64,000 nucleotides of DNA, from assembly GCA_019635315.1 (NCBI GenBank), contig JAHBZT010000001.1, positions 1,348,001 to 1,412,000 on the forward strand, read 5' to 3'. Source of the DNA: Rubrivivax sp. (GTDB lineage Bacteria; Pseudomonadota; Gammaproteobacteria; Burkholderiales; Burkholderiaceae_C). Shown piece by piece: positions 38,320 to 49,203 of this stretch; position 1 is the first letter of the stretch, and every line of letters starts with the position of its first letter. The notes under the pieces were generated by a model. That model ran no database searches. It was not told the DNA's origin and was given only the letters and a program-made list of their open reading frames with translations. A program made the position numbers and the translations under genes.

Positions 38320-38964
38320 ATGCTGTCACGCCTGCTGCTCGTCGCCTCGCTCGCCGCCACGACCACCGCCGGCGCCACCACGGTGGCCTGGACCGACTGG
38401 CAGGCCGCCACGGCCGGCGTCGCCAGCGGCACCATCGCCGCGCCCAGCGGCAATGTCGGCGTCAGCTATGCCGGCGGCTACAGCTTCGCGCAGACCGGCT
38501 GCGGGACCTCCTGGTGGGCGCCCGGCGACTACAACGGCGCGATCAACAAGCCCTTCGACTGCGACATCATCGCGCTGGCCGCCGGCGGCACGAAGACGAT
38601 CACCTTCGACACCGAGGTGACCGACCCCTACATGGCGCTGATGAGCTGGAACGGCAACACCGTCGTCTTCAGCGCGCCGATCGAGGTCGTGGCCAACGGC
38701 GTGGGCTGGTGGGGTTCCGGCACGCCGGTCGTCAACGGCGCCGGCGACGGCTTCTTCGGCCAAGGCGAGGTGCACGGCATCATCCGCCTGCGCGGCACCT
38801 TCCGTTCGTTCACCTTCATCGACACCAGCGAGAACTGGCACGGCTTCACGATCGGCGTCGCGGACCGGGCCCCGGTGCCGGTGCCGGCACCGGCCACGCT
38901 GGCGCTGCTGCTGCCGGCCATCGCCGCGGCCTTCGCGGCTGGGCGGCGCCGCCGCGTCGCCTGA
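38320..38964 (+). CDS. PEP-CTERM-like protein with a PAP variant motif
   Basis: 214 residues. Signal peptide LSRLLLVASLAATTTAGA. The mature part is Gly/Trp-rich and beta-like (YAGGYSFAQTGCGTSWWAPGDYN; then TSENWHGFTIGVA). The C-terminus VPVPAPATLALLLPAIAAAFAAGRRRRVA has the Pro-x-Pro, helix and Arg cluster of an exosortase signal, but with Pro-Ala-Pro instead of Pro-Glu-Pro. It is most likely still a substrate of the exosortase at 55589. Expressed alone: 152 bp upstream of it hold no clear promoter. Confidence 0.8.
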   Translation: MLSRLLLVASLAATTTAGATTVAWTDWQAATAGVASGTIAAPSGNVGVSYAGGYSFAQTGCGTSWWAPGDYNGAINKPFDCDIIALAAGGTKTITFDTEVTDPYMALMSWNGNTVVFSAPIEVVANGVGWWGSGTPVVNGAGDGFFGQGEVHGIIRLRGTFRSFTFIDTSENWHGFTIGVADRAPVPVPAPATLALLLPAIAAAFAAGRRRRVA

Positions 38965-39027
38965 GGCTGCGGCCGCTGCGCAGGCGCCGGTCGCGCCGCG
39001 CGCTGCGTGCGCGGCTGCGATGGACGG

Positions 39028-39791
39028 TCAGGCTGTCGCCCGCGCCGGCGCGAAGCCGTCGACCGCGTCGCTGATCAGCCCGCACACGCCCAGCGACAGC
39101 AGGCGCCGGGCGACGTCGGCTTCATTGACCGTGTAGCTCAGCAGCCGCATCCCGGCCGCCTGCAGCTGGGCAACCAGCGCGGCGTCGATCAGGTCGTGCC
39201 GCGCGACCGCCGCCACGCAGTCCAGGCGGCGCGCGACGTCCAGCCAGCCCGGCCACAGGCTGTCCAGCAGCAGCGCGCGCGGAACCTGCGGCGCCGTGAC
39301 CTGGGCGCCGAGCAGCGACTCCGGGCGGAACGAGCTGAACAGCAGCGGCGCGTCGGCGGCCGCCGCGGCCTCGCCCCACAGCGCCGCGCAGGCGCGGCCG
39401 ATGGCCTCGCCGGTGCCCTGCTCCAGCCCCGGTGTCGGCTTGATCTCGACGTTGAGCGCGAAGCCGTTGCGCTGCACGTAGCGCGCGACCGCTTCCAGCG
39501 TCGGCGGCGGTTCGCCGGCATAGCCGCGTGAATGCCAGCCGCCGGCGTCCAGCCGCGACAGTTCGGACCAGGGCCGGTCGCCGGCAGTGCCGCGGCCGTC
39601 GGTCGTGCGCTCCAGCGTCGCGTCGTGCAGCAGGAAGGGCACCCCGTCCGCGCTGAGCTTGACGTCGCACTCGAAGGCGCGCCAGCCCAGCGCCGCGCCG
39701 GCGCGGAAGGCCGCCAGCGTATTCTCCGGGGCCAGCTTGCCGGCGCCGCGGTGGGCGATCCACAGCGGCAGCGGCCAGTGCGCGTGCGCCA

Positions 39792-39792
<1 letters not shown>
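39028..39792 (-). CDS. ugpQ: UgpQ, glycerophosphodiester phosphodiesterase
   Basis: 254 residues, cytosolic type without signal peptide. It hydrolyses glycerophosphodiesters taken up by the Ugp transporter to glycerol-3-phosphate and an alcohol. GDPD motifs: IAHRGAGKLAPENTLAAFRAGAALGWRAFECDVKLSADGVPFLLHDATLERTTDG split over residues 11-65 supplies the catalytic His13, His-54-type and Glu/Asp metal ligands; NVEIKP follows. ATGA overlap with ugpC. Last gene of the ugp operon. Confidence 0.95.
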
Positions 39793-40862
<1,070 letters not shown>

Positions 40863-40883
40863 CGCTCGTTGTTCTCGCTCGTC

Positions 40884-41741
40884 CTACTTCTCGGTATCGA
40901 CCAGGCCCTTGACGAACCACCGGTACATCAGCAGCACCACCAGCGACGGCGGGATCATCGCCAGCATCGCGGTGGCCATCACGGCGTTCCACTCGGTGGC
41001 CGCGTCGCTGGTCGCCAGCATGCGGCGTATGCCCATCACGATGGGGTACATGTCCTCGCTGGTGGTCATCAGCAGCGGCCACAGGTACTGGTTCCAGCCG
41101 TAGATGAACTGGATGACGAACAGCGCCGCGATGCTGGTCGACGACAGCGGCACCAGCACGTCCTTGAAGAAGCGCATCGGCCCGGCACCGTCGACGCGCG
41201 CCGCCTCCACCAGTTCGTCGGGCACGGTCAGGAAGAACTGGCGGAACAGGAAGGTCGCGGTGGCGCTGGCGATCAGCGGGATCGTCAGCCCGGCATAGGT
41301 GTTGAGCATGCCGAGGTCCGAGACGACCTGGTAGGTGGGCAGGATGCGCACCTCCACCGGCAGCATCAGCGTGACGAAGATCATCCAGAACACCAGGCCG
41401 CGCAGCGGGAAGCGGAAGTAGACGACGGCGAAGGCCGACAGCAGCGAGATCGCGATCTTGCCGACGGCGATCACCAGCGCCGTGACCAGGCTGACGAGCA
41501 GCATCGGGCCCGCCGGCGGCAGCGTGCCGCCGGTGCGTGTCTCGCCGCCGAACAGGGCCAGCCGGTAGCTCTCGACGAAGTTGTCGCCGGGCACGATGGG
41601 CATCGGCACGTTCTGCACGATGGCCTCGGCGGTGTGCGTGCTGGCGACGAAGGTCAGGTACAGCGGGAAGCCGATCACGATGACGCCGATCGCCAGCGTC
41701 AGGTGCGCCAGGAAGTCGGCGAGCGGGCGGTTCTCGATCAC
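40884..41741 (-). CDS. ugpE: UgpE, glycerol-3-phosphate ABC permease
   Basis: 285 residues, about six membrane helices. The EAA loop that contacts the ATPase is visible: FLTVPDELVEAARVDGAGPMRFFKDVLVPL. The start IENRPLADFLAHLTLAIGVIVIGFPLYLTFVASTHT matches UgpE. It lies 19 bp after ugpA and forms the inner-membrane channel with it. Confidence 0.95.
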   Translation of the reverse strand: MIENRPLADFLAHLTLAIGVIVIGFPLYLTFVASTHTAEAIVQNVPMPIVPGDNFVESYRLALFGGETRTGGTLPPAGPMLLVSLVTALVIAVGKIAISLLSAFAVVYFRFPLRGLVFWMIFVTLMLPVEVRILPTYQVVSDLGMLNTYAGLTIPLIASATATFLFRQFFLTVPDELVEAARVDGAGPMRFFKDVLVPLSSTSIAALFVIQFIYGWNQYLWPLLMTTSEDMYPIVMGIRRMLATSDAATEWNAVMATAMLAMIPPSLVVLLMYRWFVKGLVDTEK

Positions 41742-41760
41742 GGCGGGACGTCCTCGTCCT

Positions 41761-42648
41761 TCAGTAGTTGACGCGCCGCTCGACGTAGCGGAACTGGATC
41801 ACCGTCAGCACGACCAGGATGGCCATCAGCACCACCGACTGCGTCGCCGAGGCGCCCAGGTCCAGCGCCTTGAAGCCGTCGAAGTAGACCTTGTAGACGA
41901 GGATCGAGGTCTCCTGCCCGGGGCCGCCGGCGGTGGAGGTGTCGATGATGCCGAAGGTGCCGATGAAGACGTAGATGACGTTGATGACGAGCAGGAAGAA
42001 GGTGGTCGGCGTCAGCAGCGGGAACTGCACGGTCCAGAAGCGGCGCCAGGGGCCGGCGCCGTCGATCGCCGCCGCCTCGATCAGGCTCTTGGGGATGCTC
42101 TGCAGCCCGGCCAGGAAGAACAGGAAGTTGTACGAGATCTGGTTCCACACCGCGGCCAGCACGACCAGGATCATCGCCTGCGTGCCGTCGAGCAGGTGGT
42201 TCCACTCGGTGCCGAGCAGCCCCAGGCCGTAGCTCACGACGCCCACCGAGGGCGCGAACATGAAGACCCACATGATGCCGGCCACCGACGGCGCCACCGC
42301 GTAGGGCACGACGAGCAGCGTGCGGTACCAGCGCGAGGCCTTGACGACGCGGTCGGCCATCACCGCCAGCACCAGCGACAGCACGAGGCCGAGCGCGGCG
42401 ACCCAGAACGAGAAGATCGCGGTGATCTTGAACGAGGCGAGGTAGGACTCGTCGCCCCACAGCGCGCGGAAGTTGTCGAGGCCGACGAATTCGACGCTGG
42501 TGCCGAAGGCATCCTGCTGCAGCACGCTGTAGTACAGCGCCTGCGCCGCCGGCCAGAAGAAGAAGACGAGGATGATGGCCATCTGCGGCGCGATCAGCAC
42601 CCAGGGCAGCCACCAGCTCTTGAAACGGACGCGTTTCTCTACGGCCAA
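41761..42648 (-). CDS. ugpA: UgpA, glycerol-3-phosphate ABC permease
   Basis: 295 residues, six helices. EAA loop SIPKSLIEAAAIDGAGPWRRFWTVQFPLLTP; the N-terminus FKSWWLPWVLIAPQMAIILVFFFWPAAQALYYSVLQQDAFG is typical. Paired with UgpE. Separated from ugpB by 128 bp that hold three hairpins. Confidence 0.95.
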   Translation of the reverse strand: MAVEKRVRFKSWWLPWVLIAPQMAIILVFFFWPAAQALYYSVLQQDAFGTSVEFVGLDNFRALWGDESYLASFKITAIFSFWVAALGLVLSLVLAVMADRVVKASRWYRTLLVVPYAVAPSVAGIMWVFMFAPSVGVVSYGLGLLGTEWNHLLDGTQAMILVVLAAVWNQISYNFLFFLAGLQSIPKSLIEAAAIDGAGPWRRFWTVQFPLLTPTTFFLLVINVIYVFIGTFGIIDTSTAGGPGQETSILVYKVYFDGFKALDLGASATQSVVLMAILVVLTVIQFRYVERRVNY

Positions 42649-42677
42649 GGAGGCCTCGTCTCGAATGTCTGACTAGG

Positions 42678-42793
42678 CCCCTCCCCGCGCGGCGGGGAGG
42701 GGGCGGGGGAGGGGTGCGCCCGGTTCGGCCGTAAGGCTGGCGTGCCACCGGCACGCCAGCCGGGCGAACAAGTCCTTCAGGACTTGTTCGCCC
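42678..42793 (-). promoter_or_regulatory. three consecutive hairpins between ugpB and ugpA
   Basis: Read by eye: stem 1 at 42678-42688/42692-42702 (11 bp, 3-nt loop); stem 2 at 42735-42746/42750-42761 (12 bp, 3-nt loop); stem 3 at 42762-42775/42780-42793 (14 bp, 4-nt loop), all perfect. Stem 3 contains the ugpB stop codon. No T run, so they are more likely mRNA stabilisers or partial attenuators that raise binding-protein output over permease, as known for malE-malF, than simple terminators. Confidence 0.75.
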
Positions 42794-44090
42794 TCTCGAA
42801 CTTCTCCAGCTCGGCGTTGCCGCGGCGGGTGGCGTCCTCCAGGCCCTGGCGGGCGCTCTTCTTGCCCGACCAGATCTGCTCCATCTCCTCGTCGAGGATG
42901 GTGCGGATCTGCACGAAGTTGCCCAGGCGGATGCCGCGCGACTTGTCGGTGGTCTTGCGGATCATCTGCGTGACGCTGACGTCGGTGCCCGGGTTCTGCT
43001 TGTAGAAGCCGCTCTTCTCGGTGATGTCGAAGGCCTTGGTCGTGATCGGCAGGTAGCCGGTCTGCTGGTGGCTCTTGGCCTGCACCTCGGGGTCGGAGAG
43101 GTACTTGAAGAACAGCGCCACGCCCTTGTATTCCTCGGGCTTCTTGCCGCTGAGCGTCCACAGGCTGGCGCCGCCGATGACGGTATTCTGCGGCGCGCCC
43201 GGCACGTCGGGGTAATAGGGCAGGGTGCTGATGCCGGCCTCGGCCTTCAGGTTGCGCTTGATGCCGCCGTAGGCCGCCGACGAGCCGGTGTACATCGCGC
43301 ATTCGCCCGACTGGAACACGCCGTCGGCCGCGCCGCTGCGGCCCTTGTAGACGAACAGGCCCTGCTGCGCCATGTTGGCCAGGTTCTCGATGTGGCGCAC
43401 GTGCAGCGGCGTCAGAATGTTCAGCCGCGTGTCCAGGCCGTTGAAGCCGTTGCGCTTGGTCGCGAACTCGACGTTGTGCCAGGCCGAGAAGCTCTCGAGC
43501 TGGGTCCAGCTCTGCCAGCTGGTGGTGAACGGGCACTTGTGGCCGCTGGCCTTGAGCTTGGCGGCCGCCAGCGCCACTTCCGGCCAGGTCTTGGGCGGGC
43601 TGTTGGGGTCCAGGCCGGCGGCGCGGAAGGCGTCCTTGTTGTAGTGCAGCACGGTCGTCGAGCTGTTGAACGGCAGGCTCAGCATCTGTCCGTTCGGCGC
43701 CGTGTAGTAGCCGCTGACCGCCGGCACGTAGACGCTGGGGTCGAAGGTCACGCCGCCGAGCTTCATGACCTCGTTGACCGGCACGGCCACGCCCTTGCTG
43801 GCCATCATCGTGGCGGTGCCGACCTCGAAGACCTGGATGATGTGCGGCGCATTGCCGGCGCGGTAGGCGGCGATCATCGCCGCGAAGCTCTCCGGGTAGC
43901 TGCCCTTGAAGGTGGGCACGACGCGGTATTCCTTCTGGCTGTCGTTGAAGCCCTTCGCAAGGCCGTTGACCCATTCGCCGAGCTGGCCGCCCATCGAGTG
44001 CCACCACTGGATCTCGACCTGGGCGTGGGCCGGCAGCGCGGCGAACAGTGCCGCGGCTAGGGCGGCAGGGGCGACGTGTTTCAGTTTCAT
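42777..44090 (-). CDS. ugpB: UgpB, glycerol-3-phosphate-binding periplasmic protein
   Basis: 437 residues. Signal peptide MKLKHVAPAALAAALFAALPAHA, then VEIQWWHSMGGQLGEWVNGLAKGFN, the UgpB-type ligand region. Further family sequence: YRVVPTFKGSYPESFAAMIAAYRAG and LPYYPDVPGAPQNTVIGGASLWTLSG. It captures sn-glycerol-3-phosphate and glycerophosphodiesters. AGGAG lies 7 bases before the ATG. First gene of ugpB-A-E-C-Q. Upstream space holds an inverted repeat of CTGTCAT half sites. Confidence 0.96.
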   Translation of the reverse strand: MKLKHVAPAALAAALFAALPAHAQVEIQWWHSMGGQLGEWVNGLAKGFNDSQKEYRVVPTFKGSYPESFAAMIAAYRAGNAPHIIQVFEVGTATMMASKGVAVPVNEVMKLGGVTFDPSVYVPAVSGYYTAPNGQMLSLPFNSSTTVLHYNKDAFRAAGLDPNSPPKTWPEVALAAAKLKASGHKCPFTTSWQSWTQLESFSAWHNVEFATKRNGFNGLDTRLNILTPLHVRHIENLANMAQQGLFVYKGRSGAADGVFQSGECAMYTGSSAAYGGIKRNLKAEAGISTLPYYPDVPGAPQNTVIGGASLWTLSGKKPEEYKGVALFFKYLSDPEVQAKSHQQTGYLPITTKAFDITEKSGFYKQNPGTDVSVTQMIRKTTDKSRGIRLGNFVQIRTILDEEMEQIWSGKKSARQGLEDATRRGNAELEKFERANKS

Positions 44091-44152
44091 GACATCTCCT
44101 GTGGGCTTCGTGAGCCGATTCGTTGCCGAACCCGCGAGTGTGGGGGGCATTT

Positions 44153-44174
44153 ATGACAGACCGGTTTCTGTCAT
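44153..44174. promoter_or_regulatory. inverted repeat of CTGTCAT half sites between ugpB and the FAD oxidase
   Basis: ATGACAGA-6 bp-TCTGTCAT, 63 bp upstream of ugpB and 124 bp upstream of the divergent oxidoreductase gene. Each arm contains CTGTCAT, the half site of the E. coli Pho box, but here the halves are inverted rather than 11-bp direct repeats. Either PhoB with unusual spacing or another dimeric regulator could bind. Confidence 0.5.
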
Positions 44175-44297
44175 GGATGGGCGGTCGCGGACAACGGGAT
44201 AAACCCGTCGCGGCATCCGCCGGGCGCGGCGGGCCGGTCGGCCGCGACCCTGCCGCCCGGTCGGCGCAGGGGCTCGGGTAGCATCCGGATCAACCCT

Positions 44298-47200
44298 ATG
44301 AATGCGCCCGAACCCCTGTCGCCGCCGGCCCTGGCCGCCGCCGTCGACGCCGTCGACCCCGCCGCCGCCGACGGCGTGCGGCTGCGCGAGATTCCGTACA
44401 ACTACACCTCGTTCTCCGACCGCGAGATCGTCATCCGGCTGCTCGGCGCCCGCGCCTGGGAACTGCTGAGCCTGCTGCGCCAGGAGCGCCGCACCGGCCG
44501 CTCGGCGCGCATGCTGTACGAGGTGCTGGGCGACATCTGGGTCGTGCAGCGCAACCCCTACCTCGAGGACGACCTGCTCGCCAACCCGAAGCGGCGCGCA
44601 CTGCTGATCGAGGCGCTGCACCACCGCCTGGCCGAGGTCGAGAAGCGCCGCACGCCGGACGTGGACGCCGGGCGCGATGCGCTGGTCGGCGAGCTGCTGG
44701 CGGCGGCCCGGCGCGCGGTCGACGACTTCGCGGCCCACTTCCGCGCCGTCTGGGACCTGCGCAAGACGGCCCGCCGCGTGCTGGGCCGCCACACCGCGAA
44801 GGACAACCTGAAATTCGACGGCCTGAGCCGGGTCAGCCACGTCACCGACGCCACCGACTGGCGCGTCGAGTACCCGTTCGTCGTGCTGACGCCCGACAGC
44901 GAGGCCGAGATGGCCGGCCTGGTGCGCGGCTGCATCGAACTCGGCCTGACCATCATCCCGCGCGGCGGCGGCACCGGCTACACCGGCGGCGCGGTGCCGC
45001 TGACCTGGAAGAGCGCGGTCATCAATACCGAGAAGCTGGAGGCCATGAGCGAGGTCGAGCTCGTGGACCTGCCCGGCGTGCCGCACCAGGTGCCCACCGT
45101 CTACAGCGAGGCCGGTGTCGTGACCCAGCGCGTGGCCGACGCCGCCGAGCGCGCCGGCTACGTCTTCGCCGTCGACCCGACGAGTGCGGAAGCCAGCTGC
45201 ATCGGCGGCAACATCGCGATGAATGCCGGCGGCAAGAAGGCCGTGCTGTGGGGCACCGCGCTGGACAACCTGGCCAGCTGGCGCATGGTCACGCCGGAGG
45301 CCAAGTGGCTGGAGGTCGTGCGCCTGGACCACAACCTGGGCAAGATCCACGACGTGGCGGTGGCGCGCTTCGAACTGCGCCACTACGACGCCAGCGGCCG
45401 CAAGCTTGAGCGCAGCGAAATCCTGGAGATCCCCGGCCGCGTCTTCCGCAAGGAAGGCCTGGGCAAGGACGTCACCGACAAGTTCCTGGCCGGCCTGCCC
45501 GGCATCCAGAAGGAAGGCTGCGACGGGCTGATCACCAGCGCGCGCTGGATCGTGCACCGCATGCCGGCGCATGTGCGCACGGTGTGCCTGGAATTCTTCG
45601 GCCAGGCGCGCGACGCGGTGCCGTCGATCGTCGAGATCAAGGACCACCTGTTCGCGCTGCCGGACGTCAAGCTCGCCGGCCTGGAGCACCTGGACGACCG
45701 CTACCTGAAGGCCGTCGGCTATGCGACCAAGAGCCGGCGCGCGCTCGCCGGCAGCGGGCTGCCGAAGATGGTGCTGATCGGCGACATCGTCGGCGACGAC
45801 GAAGGCGCCGTCGCGCGCGCCACCAGCGAGGTCGTGCGCATCGCCAACAGCCGCGGCGGCGAGGGCTTCGTCGCCGTCAGCGCCGACGCGCGCAAGAAGT
45901 TCTGGCTCGACCGCAAGCGCACCGCGGCGATCGCGCGGCACACCAACGCCTTCAAGGTCAACGAGGACGTCGTGATCCCGTTGCCGCGCATGGGCGAGTA
46001 CACCGAGGGCATCGAGCGCATCAACGTCGAGCTGAGCCTGCGCAACAAGCTGGACCTGGTGCAGGCGCTGGACGCCTTCCTGCGCCGCGGCGCGCTGCCG
46101 CTGGGCCGCGGCGAGGAGGCCGGCGAGATCGCCGGCGCCGAGCTGCTGGAGGACCGCGTGCAGCAGGCGCTGGCGCTGCTGGCCGAGGTCGGCGCGCTGT
46201 GGCGGCACTGGCTGGAGCAGCTCGACCGCGTGCAGCCGCCGCTGGAGCCGGGCCGCGCCGGCGAGACCATGTTCGCGCTGCTGCAGGACGGCCGCCTGCG
46301 CGCGAGCTGGAAGCTGCAGATCCTGAAGCCGCTGCAGGCGCTGTTCGCCGGCGACGCGTTCACGCCGCTGCTGGACGAGTGCCGGCGCATCCACGGCGAG
46401 GTGCTGCGGGGCCGCGTCTGGGTGGCCCTGCACATGCATGCCGGCGACGGCAACGTGCACACCAACATCCCCGTCAACAGCGACAACTATGCGATGCTGC
46501 AGACGGCGCACGAGGCCGTCGCCCGCATCATGGCGCTGGCGCGGCGGCTGGGCGGCGTGATCAGCGGCGAGCACGGCATCGGCATCACGAAGCTGGAGTT
46601 CCTGAGCGACGACGAGTTGCGGCCGTTCGCCGAGTACAAGGCGCGCATCGACCCCGAGGGACGCTTCAACAAGGGCAAGCTGCTGAAGCAGGGCCGCGAG
46701 GCCGGCACCTGGGCCGCCGACCTGAGCGCGGCCTACACGCCCAGCTTCGGGCTCATGGGCCACGAGTCGCTGATCATGCAGCGCAGCGAGATCGGCGCCA
46801 TCAGCGACAGCATCAAGGACTGCCTGCGCTGCGGCAAGTGCAAGCCGGTGTGCGCGACGCACGTGCCGCGCGCCAACCTGCTGTACAGCCCGCGCAACAA
46901 GATCCTCGCCACCAGCCTGCTGATCGAGGCCTTCCTGTACGAGGAGCAGACGCGCCGCGGCATCAGCCTGCAGCACTGGCATGAGTTCGAGGACGTCGCC
47001 GACCACTGCACCGTGTGCCACAAGTGCCTGAGCCCGTGCCCGGTGAAGATCGACTTCGGCGACGTCACGATGAACATGCGCAACCTGCTGCGGCGCATGG
47101 GCAAGAAGAGCTTCCGCCCCGGCAACGCGGCGGCGATGCTGTTCCTGAATGCGACCAGCCCGCAGACCATCAAGCTGGTGCGCAGCGCGATGGTCGGCGT

Positions 47201-48260
47201 CGGCTTCAAGGCGCAGCGCCTGGCCAACGACCTGCTCGGGCCGCTGGTGCGGCGGCAGACCACCGCGCCGCCGGCCACGCTGGGGCCGGCGCCGGTCAAG
47301 GAGCAGGTCATCCACTTCATCAACAAGAAGATGCCCGGCGGCCTGCCCAAGAAGACGGCGCGCGCGCTGCTGGACATCGAGGACAAGGACTACGTCCCCA
47401 TCATCCGGGACCCGCAGGCCACCACCGCCGACAGCGAGGCCGTCTTCTACTTCCCCGGCTGCGGCAGCGAGCGCCTGTTCAGCCAGGTCGGCCTGGCCAC
47501 GCAGGCCATGCTGTGGCATGCCGGCGTGCAGACGGTGCTGCCGCCGGGCTACCTGTGCTGCGGCTACCCGCAGCGCGGCAGCGGGCAGTACGACAAGGCC
47601 GACAAGATCATCACCGACAACCGGGTGCTGTTCCACCGCGTGGCCAACACGCTGAACTACCTGGACATCCGCACGGTGGTCGTCAGCTGCGGCACCTGCT
47701 TCGACCAGCTGCAGGGCTACCGCTTCGAGGAGATCTTCCCCGGCTGCCGCATCGTCGACATACACGAATACCTGCTCGAGAAGGGCATCACGCTGGACGC
47801 GTCGCAGGCCGGCGCCTACCTGTACCACGACCCCTGCCACAGCCCGATGAAGCAGCAGGAGCCGATGAAGACCGTGCGCGCGCTGGTCGGCCCGGACGTG
47901 CTGAAGAACGAGCGCTGCTGCGGCGAGAGCGGCACGCTGGGCGTCACGCGGCCGGATATCGCCACGCAGGTGCGCTTCCGCAAGGAAGAGGAACTGCGCA
48001 AGGGTGAACGCCTGCTGCGCGAGCGGCTGGCGCAGCGGGCCGATGGCGGCGCCGCCGCCGCGACGGCCAACCTGAAGATCCTCACCAGCTGCCCGAGCTG
48101 CCTGCAGGGCCTGAAGCGCTACGAGGACGACCTGACGAATGGTCTGCTGGAGGCCGACTACATCGTCGTCGAGATGGCGCGCAAGATCCTCGGCGAGGAC
48201 TGGCTGCCGCAGTACGTGGCGCGGGCGAATGCCGGTGGCATCGAGCGCGTGCTCGTGTGA
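44298..48260 (+). CDS. DUF3683 FAD-linked/4Fe-4S oxidoreductase (D-lactate/glycolate dehydrogenase type)
   Basis: 1320 residues, one intact frame. The N-terminal DUF3683 region (residues about 20-150) opens [21 protein letters not shown]. An FAD-binding PCMH domain has [15 protein letters not shown] near 220. The FAD-oxidase C-terminal domain shows [14 protein letters not shown] and [17 protein letters not shown]. Two 4Fe-4S motifs follow ([11 protein letters not shown] near 842, [12 protein letters not shown] near 902), then CCG domains ([10 protein letters not shown] near 1053, [16 protein letters not shown]). Such proteins pass electrons from a 2-hydroxyacid to the membrane chain; the substrate is unproven. 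It is divergent from ugpB. Confidence 0.92.
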   Translation: MNAPEPLSPPALAAAVDAVDPAAADGVRLREIPYNYTSFSDREIVIRLLGARAWELLSLLRQERRTGRSARMLYEVLGDIWVVQRNPYLEDDLLANPKRRALLIEALHHRLAEVEKRRTPDVDAGRDALVGELLAAARRAVDDFAAHFRAVWDLRKTARRVLGRHTAKDNLKFDGLSRVSHVTDATDWRVEYPFVVLTPDSEAEMAGLVRGCIELGLTIIPRGGGTGYTGGAVPLTWKSAVINTEKLEAMSEVELVDLPGVPHQVPTVYSEAGVVTQRVADAAERAGYVFAVDPTSAEASCIGGNIAMNAGGKKAVLWGTALDNLASWRMVTPEAKWLEVVRLDHNLGKIHDVAVARFELRHYDASGRKLERSEILEIPGRVFRKEGLGKDVTDKFLAGLPGIQKEGCDGLITSARWIVHRMPAHVRTVCLEFFGQARDAVPSIVEIKDHLFALPDVKLAGLEHLDDRYLKAVGYATKSRRALAGSGLPKMVLIGDIVGDDEGAVARATSEVVRIANSRGGEGFVAVSADARKKFWLDRKRTAAIARHTNAFKVNEDVVIPLPRMGEYTEGIERINVELSLRNKLDLVQALDAFLRRGALPLGRGEEAGEIAGAELLEDRVQQALALLAEVGALWRHWLEQLDRVQPPLEPGRAGETMFALLQDGRLRASWKLQILKPLQALFAGDAFTPLLDECRRIHGEVLRGRVWVALHMHAGDGNVHTNIPVNSDNYAMLQTAHEAVARIMALARRLGGVISGEHGIGITKLEFLSDDELRPFAEYKARIDPEGRFNKGKLLKQGREAGTWAADLSAAYTPSFGLMGHESLIMQRSEIGAISDSIKDCLRCGKCKPVCATHVPRANLLYSPRNKILATSLLIEAFLYEEQTRRGISLQHWHEFEDVADHCTVCHKCLSPCPVKIDFGDVTMNMRNLLRRMGKKSFRPGNAAAMLFLNATSPQTIKLVRSAMVGVGFKAQRLANDLLGPLVRRQTTAPPATLGPAPVKEQVIHFINKKMPGGLPKKTARALLDIEDKDYVPIIRDPQATTADSEAVFYFPGCGSERLFSQVGLATQAMLWHAGVQTVLPPGYLCCGYPQRGSGQYDKADKIITDNRVLFHRVANTLNYLDIRTVVVSCGTCFDQLQGYRFEEIFPGCRIVDIHEYLLEKGITLDASQAGAYLYHDPCHSPMKQQEPMKTVRALVGPDVLKNERCCGESGTLGVTRPDIATQVRFRKEEELRKGERLLRERLAQRADGGAAAATANLKILTSCPSCLQGLKRYEDDLTNGLLEADYIVVEMARKILGEDWLPQYVARANAGGIERVLV

Positions 48261-48583
48261 ATGCGCCGATGTTGCATTGCAACAAGACGTAACCGATTGC
48301 GTGACCGTTCGCCGCCCGGGCAGTGAGCATGCTGCACCGCAACAGTGCGCCGGGGCGGGCGCAACCCGCGCGCCTGCGAGCAATGACGCGGGTCCCTGCG
48401 CGTCGCCGCGGGTGCGCCGAAGTCGTGCGTCCTGCCGGCCGCGCCCGGGGCCGTGAAACATTCCGGGCCGCCCTCCCCCCAGGTTTCGGGGGGGCGGAAA
48501 AGCGTGCCATGGTTCACACTCTTGACCGTGAGTGGCGAGCCGTGGCAATCGGCCGTGGCCGCCGTCCCTGCCAAGGAAGACCC
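48261..48583 (+). other. 323-bp intergenic region before a PEP-CTERM gene
   Basis: No gene is visible. Notable items: a 13-bp palindrome GTTGCATTGCAAC at 48271-48283, right after the oxidoreductase stop; a C-run/G-run pair near 48470-48500 that could fold; and AAGGAAGA before the ATG at 48584. No sigma-54 or clear -10/-35 pair seen. Confidence 0.6.
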
Positions 48584-49072
48584 ATGAAGCTCAAGCCTGT
48601 CGTCGCCGCTGCCGCACTCGCCTTCGCCAGTGCCTCCACGCTGGCCGTCGGTCCCGGCAACCTGGGGACGATCGACAACACGCCCATCTCGGTCGGCAAC
48701 TCGGTGCCGGGCCCGCTGCTGTTCGACGTCTACACGTTCTCGCTGGTCAACCCGGGCTTCCTGTCCGGCATCGCGACCGAGCTGGAACTGCCGCCGGTGC
48801 TCGGCCTTGCCGGGTTCTCGGTGGTGCTGCAGGACTCGACCTTCGCGACCATCGGCACCGACACCAACCCGGCCGACGGCTTCATGTTCACCGGACTGAC
48901 GGCCGGCTCCTACGCGCTGACCTTCGTCGGCCTGACGACCGGCTCGCTGGGTGGCAGCTACGGCGGCGCCATCCTCGCGCAGACGATCCCGGAACCCGAG
49001 ACCTATGCGCTGATGCTGGCCGGCCTGGCGGCCGTCGGCTTCGTCGCGATGCGGCGCCGCGAACGCGGCTGA
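48584..49072 (+). CDS. PEP-CTERM sorting-domain protein
   Basis: 162 residues. Signal peptide [21 protein letters not shown]; a compact beta-rich body with [18 protein letters not shown] and [21 protein letters not shown] (FxDxF-like subfamily); C-terminal [28 protein letters not shown], a textbook PEP-CTERM signal for exosortase. AAGGAAGA is a good ribosome site. Followed by a strong terminator, so it is a single-gene transcript. Confidence 0.93.
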   Translation: MKLKPVVAAAALAFASASTLAVGPGNLGTIDNTPISVGNSVPGPLLFDVYTFSLVNPGFLSGIATELELPPVLGLAGFSVVLQDSTFATIGTDTNPADGFMFTGLTAGSYALTFVGLTTGSLGGSYGGAILAQTIPEPETYALMLAGLAAVGFVAMRRRERG

Positions 49073-49122
49073 GCCGCGCTGCGGCCGGATCCGCACGAGG
49101 GGCTTTCACCCCCGGCGGCAAC

Positions 49123-49151
49123 AAGGGCGGTGCCTGGTCACCGCCCTTTTT
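49123..49151 (+). terminator. rho-independent terminator after the PEP-CTERM gene
   Basis: Ten-bp perfect stem AAGGGCGGTG / CACCGCCCTT with a 6-nt loop, running into a T stretch. The best terminator in the window. Confidence 0.9.
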
Positions 49152-49166
49152 CGTGGGCGCGGGCGA

Positions 49167-49172
49167 TACACT
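49167..49172 (+). promoter_or_regulatory. possible -10 element of the DUF971-ubiE unit
   Basis: TACACT 32 bp upstream of the DUF971 start and just after the terminator. No clear -35. Confidence 0.35.
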
Positions 49173-49203
49173 GCCGGCCGCTCGTCCACTGTCTGTCCAG
49201 CCC

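Noticed and set aside
42678-42702. First ugp hairpin as a transcription terminator
   Set aside because: No T run follows on the transcribed (minus) strand, and the operon continues into ugpA.
48470-48500. C-run/G-run hairpin before the PEP-CTERM gene as a terminator
   Set aside because: Imperfect pairing and no T tract; kept only as a note in the intergenic entry.
44151-48548. 1465-codon open frame on the minus strand
   Set aside because: It is the antisense of the DUF3683 oxidoreductase, which has clear domains on the plus strand; high GC keeps the opposite frame open.
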